Shown piece by piece: positions 13,871 to 25,900 of a stretch of 64,000 bases of DNA (position 1 is the stretch's first letter; each line of letters opens with the position of its first letter). The notes beneath the pieces were generated by a model. It saw only the letters and a program-made list of their open reading frames with translations. It did no database searches and was not told the DNA's origin. The position numbers and the translations under genes were made by a program. The stretch spans positions 10,230,001-10,294,000 of the forward strand of contig OX387193.1 of assembly GCA_947561395.2 (NCBI GenBank), given 5' to 3'. Origin of the DNA: Buxus sempervirens (lineage: Eukaryota > Streptophyta > Magnoliopsida > Buxales > Buxaceae).

Positions 13871-15374
13871 CATCCTTGAATTCAATCGATCCACATGTTT
13901 ATTTCTCTAGTTTTGCCACCTGGCAAATGAGCCTGTCACGTGTACAAAAATGTGCCTCCTGTGTTAGATATTTACCTAATAAGTTTCAGCTTAAATAAAA
14001 AAAATTTTAATTTGACACTTGCCTCCCTTGTCAGATTTATAAATGCAGCAGTTGATGATCTTTTTCTTTTTATAAATGCAGCAGTTTGACTGTTTTGTCT
14101 CTCATAAGTTTTTTACTTAAAATAAGAAAATTTTAAAAATTTACCTAAAAAAAAAAAAGAAAAAAAAGTTTTTTGGGTATTTTTATTCAAAAAATTAGTT
14201 TTGGATATTTTGAAAAAAATAGTTTTCAAGTTCCCTTTATTTTCAATAAAAATTTCACTAAAAGATTTCATCCATTAAATTGCTGCAAATTTTAATTTGA
14301 TCTTAATAATTTTGAGTTTCGAACAAGAATGATTTGGGCAACAGCCAAGAACTCAAGAACGCATTCACATATGCTTTGAATTAGAGCGGGAGATTTTCAA
14401 CGATTAGGAGATGTATATTTCTGGGTTAGACCAATTGGACCCTTCAAAGTGTTCATGTATATGCATTGAAGAACTTTTAATGGTTACTAGGTGGGTGCAT
14501 GTGTACTACTACACTTAGAGGAAACAGTTTTGCAACTATCTAGATTTTAAAGGGGAGATATCGTCTATCGCCCGTTATTGCTGTTATTCATGCAGAGACC
14601 ATGAGATGTTGTCATATGTAGCATCTCATGGTCGGGTTTTTTCATCAAAAAGTTGTTTTTATCATTATTTGAAAAGAAAAAAAGATGCAACCATTGGATG
14701 TTACATATGTCAACATCTAAATGAAGTAGCTGGGTTAGCTCTAAACAATGGCGGTAGGCGATTTCAGCCCGATTTTAAATGAGTAAGCAAAGTTTTGACT
14801 ATTTTAATCCTATATTAATTATGTCTTAATACTGAACGGTAAGGGTTTTTAGGGAAGTCATGCATAGTTGTTGGCACACTTCCCAATGTATATATTCTCG
14901 TTATATATAGATGGTTGAAGATCTTTCCTACATTCCTAAAAAATTGAAAACATGATTTATTTTCATTTTATTTCTCCACCCCTTAGATTAGGTTATCTTA
15001 ACTAGTGAGTGACATGTGCAATTATGCACGTAGGCAAATGCAAATGGGAATATGGATGATTTTTTGGCTGTCTAGGCATTTAATAAATAAAGGATATTTT
15101 GTGGAAAGCAAAAGGTAAAAAGATCAAATTGCCCTTGTAAGAAATATCTTAAAACATGACATTCTAAGGATGTTTTAGGAAAAACAAATCCTTTTCTAGT
15201 TTTCTTGGTACAGGTTCCCATAATATATAGTATAGATTGGTCATCTAGTACTTGCATCACTAAAAGGTACCCATCGGACCTCCATTGAACTAGTTTGACT
15301 GGCCTAATCATTTATGTAAATAATTGTTCAAAAAATAAAATCCGCATAAAAAAAAAAAAATCTCAACAAATCAA
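13871..15374. other. Intergenic, no gene
   Basis: AT-rich with homopolymer tracts and no supported coding. Within it, 14563-14765 looks like a small foldback element: ATCGTCTATCGCCC at one end and GGCGGTAGGCGAT at the other are approximately inverted. Inside that is a perfect 12-bp inverted repeat (14597-14608 and 14622-14633). Confidence 0.4.
14597..14633. repeat. 12-bp perfect inverted repeat
   Basis: GACCATGAGATG and CATCTCATGGTC are separated by 13 bases and followed by a T-run. It lies inside a possible MITE at 14563-14765. Confidence 0.8.
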
Positions 15375-17913
15375 ATCTATATATACATATATAGGAATCG
15401 GATTTTTTTCAGATTTGACGATAGAGCTCCAAACCCCAAGCTCTGAACGCTGATAGCTCCACGTCATCTCCGACGTGGCAGCGTACTCAAGATCTGAAGT
15501 GCTCTCGTCTTTCTAAGTTCATTCAAGCGTTAAGTTAACTAAAGGATGCCATTCGTCTTCTCTTCATGTAAATGCTTTCGTCTTTTCAAGTTCATCCAAG
15601 CGTTAGGTTGACCAAACGATACCATTCGTCTTCTCTCCATGTAACTGAAAAGAACAAGGTAGCAAAGGGCGATGACAATTCCGGTGATGCCTCATATGCT
15701 TGTCCTCCCTCATCCTTCTCGCCATCACTACATTCTTCTTCTCCTCCCAATTCCGCCTGAAGCTCTTTTGCAGGGAGACCCAAGTCTTCTACGTCAGATC
15801 ACCATTTATGATATAATGATAGGCATTCTGCACCTTTTTATATAGCTGCTATGTCCAGGTGGAGTTTCTGTTTCGTTGCTTTTCTTTGGCTGGGTTGCCA
15901 GATCATGGGTTTCGTTGGGATTTTCCGTGTTCTAATTGGTGGGTTTTTCTTGACTTTCTTTATGACTGCGAGTTGGTGGGTTTAGCAAGGTTCTTTCTTG
16001 GATTTTGGATCAATCTGTTCGTCCAGATATTTCGTCTTTTGTGCTTCGATTAAGCAATGCTTGCTCCTTCATTTTATCTTTTCGTCTTTGAATTTGCTAC
16101 TTATTTTATCTTGATTGGTATAGGCTCCACTCATGTTGGCTGCTATGGACAGAAGATCGCCTGCGTGCAAGTGCTCCTACAGGGCGAAAGTATGTAAACA
16201 TCCTCTCTTTTATTTTCATATTTGCAAAAGAAAATCTGAAGATTTGATGTAGCAGGTATCTTCGCTACATCATCAACAATCCCTCTTACAATCTTAGCAT
16301 TAAAGTTCATGTTGGTTAATTCTGAAAAATTACTTATTCCTTATTATTTAAGAATGGGAGGCACCAATAAAGGTCATGTTTTTTCTGTAGTAGAAGCTAC
16401 TATACAAAAGGTTTTTACTTCACTTGGTGACAATAAGAGAACAACTGGAGGATGTGGTGTTACCCTAAGCAATTGAAATATTACATGCATCATTAGCAAG
16501 TCATTCACAGATTGAAACTTTGTTCTGGCTTCTAATGTCTATTAAGCTAATAAATATTATTTGTTCCAATAAATGTTGTCATTTTGTTCCATAAACAAGA
16601 TTGAATTCATTTTTTGTTTTAACTTTTTTGTTGGTTAATTGTCTAGGTAACAGAACAACATTTGGATTTTCTATTTATTTATTGACACTAGCAGAGTAAG
16701 ATGACAGGAATAAGGGACTGAAGCATGACAATAGCTGAGGAGGCCGGGAAGGTATCTATGAGATAATAGATAAGAACTGTGCTACATATGCCATCCATCA
16801 TACTTTCTTCTTTACCATCTCCCACATTTTAGTTTTTTGTTTATTTATATAGACTAGCAATATAATGATTCGTAGAAGACCCCTCGTTATTTTTTCCCCT
16901 TTTGAGCTGGGGAGGAACATATATACTTGATCTGTTATGAAATGATTGTACAATGCTTGACACTTGAAAGGGTTTACCTTTTTTTTTTGGCCATGTCGGA
17001 AACTAGACTGATAAAAACTGTTTGAATTTTCATAAATATCTAAATTTGCCGTTTATTTTTCTTAAACTAGGGGAATTATGCACATAGCGAAAGAATTAAA
17101 TAAATGGTTGCAATTAATTGGGAGATAAAAGAAAAAAAATAAATTGAAGGACATGGAACAAAAGTAGTTATATGTGTAAGCTTGGATAAAAAAGTATAAT
17201 CAAGTTAAATATAAAGGGCATTTTGAATAATATAAGATAGTTATATAAGTGTAAATTGGTTAAGGGGAGATGAAATTGAATATAATAGAATGTCAAGCCC
17301 AATTCAGGTATCAAATGTCAGCCAGAAAAAGTTAAGTGGGCTTTATATAATAATATAGATATCTAAATTTGTTGTTTATTCGTTAAAGGCTTTGGAATCA
17401 CTTTGGAGAGCTTGCTATGGACCCATCAAGTTCATTACAATTGAGAAGTGCTTCAATAATTATAAATTGTCATTGAGAAAGATTACAACATATGAGTTAT
17501 TAACTATGTCAGCTAAAATCTCAAGGACAAAGTGGGGACCACTTCTTTTGTTAAGGAAAATAGATGTTGAAATATATGTTTCATGCCTTTTTTCAAAGTA
17601 TAAGCTATTGGTTTATTTTATTCAAAATTACCTTATATATGCATTATGACTAATTACATTGTCCTTTCCACACTCTGGGTGGTTGAAACTCTTTCTTTTA
17701 GATTGGGCAAAATTGAGGGTTAGGTTTGTTACCATTATAACTTCACTTGACTACCAAAGAAATTGATGTCTAATGCCGTTATGCCCTTTAACAATGCATG
17801 CAAGCACTCTACGGTATGTTTTTATTTGAGATTTACAAACCTTGTTTTTTAGAATACCTATTTAATATCTCATTTTCTTCAACAGCCCGTGCATCGCACG
17901 GGCTTTTTGCTAG
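15375..17913 (+). mobile_element. Candidate Helitron (3' end strong, 5' end tentative)
   Basis: The 3' end is a textbook Helitron terminus. A perfect 8-bp stem GCCCGTGC/GCACGGGC with a 3-nt loop (17885-17903) is followed by TTTTTG and CTAG (17910-17913), then T. The proposed 5' end is TCTATATATACATATATAGG at 15375, preceded by A and followed by a CACGTC...GACGTG inverted motif as in many plant Helitrons. No RepHel protein is present. A nested insertion may lie between two copies of an ATATCTAAATTTG motif (near 17036 and 17360). Confidence 0.6.
15505..15644. repeat. 73-bp imperfect tandem duplication
   Basis: Copies at 15505-15577 and 15578-15644 share the TCAAGCGTTA and CCATTCGTCTTCTC blocks with scattered substitutions. 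Confidence 0.8.
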
Positions 17914-18159
17914 TAAAGTAATAAGGGTAAATTAAAGAATTCCATGCTTTAGCACGGTTAGTTTCCATTAGTTTGATCAGCTCAGACACATCTATGTGGC
18001 AAATCGTTTGTTCTTTGATTAGTTTGATCGGTTTTTTATTAGTTATGATGTCCAGGTTTAGACATTGAATTATGAAGAGGAGAATAAGATAACAACCTCC
18101 AATAAATATCCAAATATTTATTAATTCAAAAAATCAAAGAAAAATTAAAGAATATCTAG

Positions 18160-18390
18160 ATTATATATGACTATATATAACACGAAACTCGCCCTTATGA
18201 CTCGCATCAGTAAAAATGTCTAACTTTCCAAAACAGCCCTTATATATCATTCTGAAGATAAAATGGTACAATAGCCAAAACTACCTCAATTTTTGAAAAA
18301 ACATAATAATTTTTTTTGAAAAACTTAATAATCAATTGCAAAACAGTTTCCTTTTTGTCTACTTCTTTCTTCATACATGCACCTAACTAG
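18160..18390 (+). mobile_element. Small Helitron-like element, diverged relative of 60639-60978
   Basis: The segment from about 18160 aligns by eye with the Helitron at 60639: both have ACTATATATAA, then CAGCCCTTATA, GGT.CAAT and a C/T-rich 3' part. It ends GCACCTAACTAG before T. Its 5' TC is eroded. Confidence 0.55.
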
Positions 18391-19942
18391 TATATATACA
18401 TATATATTAATGAATAACACCGTCCTTTCTATTGACATTCCATACCCAAAACACCATCAAATTTTCTTTTAAATGAACACCTATACCCGTTTATTAACAC
18501 CACTTGTATTGGTAACTAACTTCCTAATGTTATATATCCAAAAACACCCTTCATTTTCTTCAAATTTGCTAAGCATTCCCCTAGTGTGTTATATATGTAT
18601 CTGAACTATTATAACAGTCATAAAATCATATCTTAGTTTCTTACATTTGAAAACTAAACCCCACGCTTAATTCTTTTCTTTAGAAGTGAACCATGAGGAC
18701 AAAACTTCTACAAATAGATACCCTCCATGCTGAAGTCTAAAATAAACCAAACTTACAAATCTCTTTTATTATAAAGCCAACCTAAAAGATTCAACCCAAC
18801 ATTCGTTCAATGCAAAAGTTGCATACATGTAATCCCGACCCCTAATTTGTTTTTTAATCAAATAAAGATCAAATATTAATTTTTCTTTTATATTTTTGAA
18901 AGGAATTTATAGACAATTCCTTAAGATCATTGCAGGGAGTTGATCAGACAGGTCAGCTTGATCAACTCACCTTTCTAAACCAATATGTTGAACCAGCTCA
19001 TCTCAAAAGCAATTTTTCTATGCATCAATGCTTTCACTTGCTACTGATGTTTAAATTTTGTTAAGAACTTAAAAAGTGGGGAAATCAAAACGTAGGCAGA
19101 TCAGTTTGGTTAAATTGGTAGCACTAACCATTAATAACCATACCCAACTCGACCCATTAACAGCGCTGCACACAATTCAACAAAATGAGCTAGATCACGT
19201 AAGCTATTTCACAGTTTGTTAGAAGAAGATAGGGTTGAATAGCACACATATCTTCTTGAGTTATCCTGAGGTTAGGTGTGTTCCCTTTCTGTCAGGGGAA
19301 GAAAATGAAACGGACGTAGGAGCCAGGCCTGTTTTCTGTGCGGTTGAAGAGTCAGGAGTCCCTTTTAACTTAAAACAAAAACCAAGAGAGAACATTGAGA
19401 GACATGCAGATGACAATAATTGATTGTAGCACCATCACCTCTACAAATAATAATTAGTTTGTATCACAATGTTTATGTATATACCATCTTTAGTTTCTTG
19501 TGAACTGAGAGTTGAATTGTGTTACCAAAAGGAAGAGAACAGCTGAGAGTCGTCTATGGTGAATGATGGATGCATCAGTGAGTCCGACATCAATGCCGAT
19601 TGTATTGTCATCGTTCAACGTTGTCAGATGTCATTTTCATGGTTGTCACAGAACCTGTTATCACCAAGAATTTTATGGAGATGTTGCATGTTCTAAAATG
19701 AAACAGATAACATGGTTTGATGAATCAATGGTTGTGGAGACACTACAGGGAACCTGTATTTGGTAATCAGCTCCTCTGCTTTCCCACACATATAGCCTTA
19801 TTTCTAAGAACTCCAGAGAATTATGAAAGAAATTGAAAAAGAAAAGAGAGTAAAAAAAAGAGAGAACAGGAAGGGGTTATACCTGGATGGGACAATAGTT
19901 TGTCGAACCGGTAAAAGAAAGGAGCAGGCTTGTCCTGATTTA
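18391..19942. other. Intergenic and 3' region of the Agenet gene, no independent gene
   Basis: Short open frames at 19235-19423 and 19563-19766 (+) lack recognisable homology and splice context. A 10-bp inverted repeat (GAGTTGATCA/TGATCAACTC) occurs near 18937-18969. The part next to 19942 is probably 3' UTR of the minus-strand gene. Confidence 0.4.
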
Positions 19943-22900
19943 TCACCTTGAATGCTTTCCTGCAGCCATGTGAGATAATTCCATACAAAATGTATCGGGG
20001 AAAAACCAAGAGACAATGGCCACAATAATGAAGAAATTGTAATTTAATGAGCCTATGCTGAAAATTACATCTGAAACCCAAGAAAAAATAAACTCCTTTT
20101 CCTGGTTTTCGCTCCTAAATCATATAAATATTATTTACACAAATACTACATGATTGTATTTCTCATCCAGTACCATTGGGTTTCTTGAGACGATCCCAGT
20201 ACCACACGAGCTCCTATCAGCTATGGCTATTCCCTGTTCCAATGAAACAGTAACTTTTGAGCACTGCAAAGAGAGAAAACAATAAAGGAGGCATATAATA
20301 CTGCAATGACTCACTGCAGTTCCACACTAGAAAGGAGTGACTGATCCAAAATTACAATAATGGAGAGAGGGGGAGGGAGAGGGAGAGGGGGAGGGGGAGG
20401 GGGAGAGAGTGTACCTCTTGAAGATGACGTAGTCCTGTGTTGACCCTTGGAACCTTTGTCATGCGAAACTGCAGGAATCTTGGAGATAATCATGGAACTT
20501 TGTAACCCTTCTAAAAGCTGGAGGCATCAACATAAATAATCAAATTACAGTCAACATAAGCAATACATAAGGATAGATAATATTCCCTATCACATGTTGG
20601 AGAAAAGGGAGAGAAGCTGAATTTCCTAGCATTTACAGAAACACAAAATGGTTAATTTGTCGATATCAAAATGCATGGAACCCAATGAATGGATGAAAGA
20701 GAGAGGCAACATCCATAATCTCAGATCATCAGTTCATATCCATTCACAAAATAAATTCTATGTGAATGACAATGCAATGTGAGTCAAAGATCGTAGGTGC
20801 AATAAATTACATGAGTAGATGATGCCTAATAAGCCTTAGAGGGGACAGACATAAATCCAGTCAGTGTTCGCCCTGTGACTATAAAAAAAAACCAGCACAA
20901 GTGTGATTATGGGCCAGTCAAGAATACCAGGCTCTAGGTATATAATATGGAGCTTCACTTTGAATAAACAGAAGTATTTGGCAGCAAGTGACAGGGCACT
21001 TTCAAGGATGTTATGTTTCATGGTAGCTATTATTGGGAAAAACAGACTGCTTAGTGAGATGGTCATCTGACTCTGCCTTCCCTTAAGGATTCTAAAATAT
21101 CCTCCCTGCATCCAAACCATAACTTATGCAACAATGCATAAGCAATACTAATAAAATTCATCCCATAACCAGGATTTGAGAGTTTGGAAATTTTTCTTTT
21201 TTAAATTATAGGGAGAGAGTATGTTGCACAATCATAATCATAGAAGGAACCAGAAAGGAAACCGATTCTTCTGGTAAAATAATGTCCAAGATAACATGCT
21301 TGCACTTGATAGCAGCAATAAATTTGAATATAATTCTTATAATCTCTCTTTCATTGTTACCAAGCCATACATTGGATAAAAAACTGTCAAGTTATAACTC
21401 CAAATTTTAAATCAAATTTAAAATAATTCTCATAGAAGTAAAGTTGGGGTTTAGTTTTGGGGATTTCTCTTAGAAAAAATGGTCTTTTGTTATTAAAATT
21501 TCTTTGGTATATTAGAAATTTTAGACTACTAAGTTCTTTATAGATAGGAATCAAGCAAAAATGGGGAAGTTTTTTAATTAACAGAAGAAGAGGAAGAAGA
21601 AGACAACACATTTAGCATAAGCTGCTTAACAGAGTTGAAATGTATGATAACCATAAATTATAAGTTCTGATACATAAATCATACTTCAAACATAAACTGA
21701 CCTTCTCACCCATTTGAATTGAACTGGAGCCAAAACAAACTGATCATAAAAATTAACTCGTAAGATTTTAACATCAAAGCTCTCTATCTCTCTCACAAGC
21801 ACACAAACACATGCAGACAAAAAGAGAGTATTCCAAGTTGAATTCCATTTGTATAGGTGTACGTATATGAGAGTGTGCGTGTTCGAGTAAATATAAAGAA
21901 GACAAATAGAAGCATTAAGTCTTCCATTAAGGCTACGTTTGCTTTTAACTAAAAGGTTTTAAGTCGAGTTGGTATCCCATAAAAATATGCATCTTCTAAC
22001 CAATTTTCAATTATTTATTAGAGACCTGTAAAAACAGGTAAAGTGGTTTTCATTTTATGTATTTGAGTCTTAACACAAAAAGGAAGGAAAATGGTCCTAA
22101 TATACTAATATTGGTGGTAGGAGTGATGTTTATGAAAGTAATGGTGGTAGGAACGAATTCTATTCTGTTCCTGTGCGAGATGTAGCCAGAAGTTTAGTCA
22201 CAATCATGGATCTTGACTGATATTATTTCTTCTGGTTTTTGCTTTCTATATTGTTCTGCTTCGCACAGAAGGTTTCCCATTTCTCATGGGTCCTATGTAC
22301 CCTTGTATATCCTATTTTTTTTTCCAATTTCTGCTGAAATACTTCTGTTACTTATCAAAAAAATAAAAATAAAAAAGGTTCTTGCATACTCTAAGTGGGG
22401 TCGCAGTGGTGGTGAATCAAAGAGTGATCGTGGGCTATGCTCTTTAAAAATTCTTGAGCTGAGGCTTGGCTCATTAAGGGCTACACTCAAAAAAAAAAAA
22501 AAAGTGCTACTCACAAGAGGCCCGATCCAATAAAAATGACTTTAACATGTGCTTGTGTTATCAACAAATATTTGTTCTAACAAATTATCAAGAAAAATCT
22601 CAAAACTGGTCACAAATGTATATAAAGTGCCAGTCCTAGTACATCACATAGGGAAAAAGATATTCAAATATCGAAAAAATAAATGGATGATTGAAAACAA
22701 TAGAATAGAAAATAACAAAAATGTAAAAATTAAATAAGCCAAGGCTTCTTTATCCATAGTCATTGTGCCCTTTATCTATTAAATATTAAAAATTAATAGA
22801 ATCCAAAACCTGCATTTAGAAGAAAAAAAAAATTTACTCATGTAATCACAATAACAAAGAACAATATAAATGTATAAAAAAATTAAGTATTTGTTTGATA

Positions 22901-25900
22901 ACTTCTTAACTATAGAATAATATTTAATTATGATTAAAATTTACTAAGTATATATCAACACATATGTTTGATTTAACAATAGACATATATTATATACTAA
23001 AGAGCCGAGCTTTAACCGAGCTGAGCTCACTCAAACTCGGCTCAGGCTCATTAAGTTAGCAAGCTATTTTTAAAGCTCGGCTTGTGCGAGCCGAGCCTTC
23101 ATTGACAGCCCTAAGCGACGGTGGGGTGGTGGAGTTGTACTGTTATTAAAACTTTTGGTCATGTCAAATGTGATGTTAGCGGTATTGTTGTCATCAGAGG
23201 AGACGGTGATACAATCATCAAAGGTTGTGGTTGTGGAGGTGTCATGAGACGTCGCTAGTTGGTGACTGCAATGTGATGGTTGCACTGTTGTTGAAGGAGA
23301 TGGCCACAATGTAGGTGGCAATGGTTTGTAGGGCTGAAAATCTGCCAGTTCAACCTGATACCTGCCCAACTTAACCCTAATAAGAGCAGGTTGAGCTAAG
23401 TTCAATTGGGTTGGGATAAATATAGGCTTAGTTTTAGGCTTGAAGTTACATTCAAGCCAGTTTTGGGTTGATGGACCAGAAATTCACGTAAGCATAAGTT
23501 TAACTTAGACTGACCCACCCCCAATACCTGGATAATGTTCAACTACACTGGTCAATTCAGGCCAATCTGAGTTCAAAACTTCAAACCAACGAATTAAACC
23601 CCTTAAGAGCCTAGGCCAACCCACCCAATTTATAGATCTAAGTAATAGTGGCAGCATCACCAACAATAGTGGTATCACTATCAATGATAATGATTTGTTA
23701 TAGGTGGTGGTAAGACAGCTGATTATTTCTCCTTTTATTTTAAACGATATACAAAAGCATGAAGGTTGAATGTGCTTGATCCACTCTGGCTGGTGATGAT
23801 GGTGGTTGTTAGTGTAGTTATATGTGGTGGTAAATGTGCTGATGTTGTAGGAGGTGAAGACCATGTGTCCATAATGGAGGTGCTGGTAGTGGTGGTGTTG
23901 GTAGTGGGTGTGACCATGGGCATGTTTTTTTTTCAATTTTTTTATCAGTAATGATAGATGTTATATATCAGCATTGAGAAAGATACACCACCAAAAACAC
24001 TGGACAAACTTACCCATGAGAAGTAGGATGTGCCTAAAAAACACGAAGAAAAAACCCCAACAATTAAGTTTACATAAGCTAAACCTCTAAACTAAAATCT
24101 GCTCCCAATTTCTTACAATGTCCCCAACCCAAAACACGAACCATGGGCATGTTGTAGGAGGTGATAGAGATGGTTTCATACATAAGGATGATGGTGTTAC
24201 ACTGGAGGTGGTGGCAGATATCATGGTGGCATTATTATCAAAGGTGATCTTTATTTTTATGGATGGTGGTGGTGAACTTCAACAGTATTCTAGAAAGTTG
24301 ACAACATACGACCATCATACAGAAGAGTGTTACCAAGTCCAAGCCTAGAGGTGGAAGTACAAACAAGAGGATAGAAAGGAAAAGTAGAAAGGGGGAAGAA
24401 GTCTAGTGCTAGTTCCATGATTTGGATTGGTCTGTTGATTTAGGACACAATTTCTGGCGATCCCGAGCTCACTTCTTCGCCCCACTTGTTTATTTTCAAA
24501 AACAAATTCACCATCCTTCAATTTGGAAGTATTCTTCCATATGATAATGGATTGGTGGTCTATTTTTGCAGATTCAGATTTTGATCAATGAAGAGCAGTT
24601 TTCTAGAAGAGTCAAAAAAAAAAAAAAAAAAAAGAAAAAAACTAAACAAGAAGAATAAGGAAGTTCCCGGAATCTGAAACTTGATCAACGAGCAGCTCCC
24701 CTTTAATGCTTAAATTGTTTAAATCTTTCATTGTTTTCTAAGATCTTCACATCCAGTTATTAGAATTGGATTAGATATACAATCATGTAAAAGTTGAAAA
24801 AGATTTTGGTTAGCAGGGTTTATTTGATTTTCATATTAGCAGCTACATTTCAAAGCACCCAAAAAAAAAATTTTTTTTTGAATGAAATAAGAAAAAAAAT
24901 CTGATATTTTAGGTAAAAAAATAGAAGCAAAATTACAGAAAATTTTAGATGGCATAAGGGAAACAACAAATACTTCTGAAGATATTTTCACCATGTATTG
25001 AATGGGGGAATTTCAAACGGTTCTTGCAAATACAAAGTATATTAAGAGATATACCATGTAATACATAACACTTCAAGAGAAAATAGGGAAAACTTTTCTC
25101 TTCAAGGAGCATAGTTACTTATGTGATATAGGATTGCCAAATGGTGTACAGAAGTAGAAAAAACAATACAAGAAAGCAAAAGGAGCACGCACATAGCCAA
25201 CAAAGTGGATGTACCACCATAAGCACTCATAACTCCAATGGAGAAAAACAAATCAATTTAATAATTCATCAACTAATTATCCTCTTAAAGAGAAGAAAAA
25301 TATGTGTATGCATGGGAAAAATAAATCAACTCTAAAATAAAACCTAACATGATAGCAAACTAACAGAATTAGAAATCAAAATATTATCGTATACTTAAAA
25401 GTAATTTATTAATAAGATCATTCTGAAAGTCTAAGAGATGCCAAAATAACAACAATAATAATAACTGAAACAATGACAAAATACTTTATCCCAACAAGCT
25501 GGGTTTGGCAACACATCCCTTATTATTTTGTCCCACAATTTGTCAAAAATCACATCTTTAGTCCAGCAATGAGTATCCAAATTGTTTTTTTACCAACAGC
25601 ATCAATATTCTTTCTATTATTCCTCTTCCTTCTTAGATCCTTCATTGAGTAACCTCGCATCTTCTCACAATTACCGGTTCCCTAAAGCTTTGTATTACAT
25701 GCCCAAACCTCCTATTTGGGCAGCATTTAACACTCTTGAAAATGTTTACTCCTTATCTTTCCTGGTCTTCCCACAGAACTAAACATCATCATATAAACAA
25801 TGCATATCTCATGCAGTTGTTGCTTATTTGTTGCCCTACAAATTTTCCTTTTAGTTTAAGTGCAATACATGAATCACATAACACTAAAAGTTCCTTTCCC

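Noticed and set aside
14597..14640. Hairpin plus T-run as a rho-independent terminator
   Set aside because: The window is plant nuclear DNA, where such terminators are not used by Pol II; treated as a small inverted repeat.
19235..19766. Two short plus-strand frames as a small gene
   Set aside because: No recognisable family, no convincing splice sites or promoter; more likely 3' flank of the minus-strand gene.
23070..24348. His/Thr- and Val/Gly-rich open frames on both strands as coding genes
   Set aside because: They arise from GTG/GGT-rich low-complexity DNA, lie in an intron of the Agenet gene, and have no domain or splice support.
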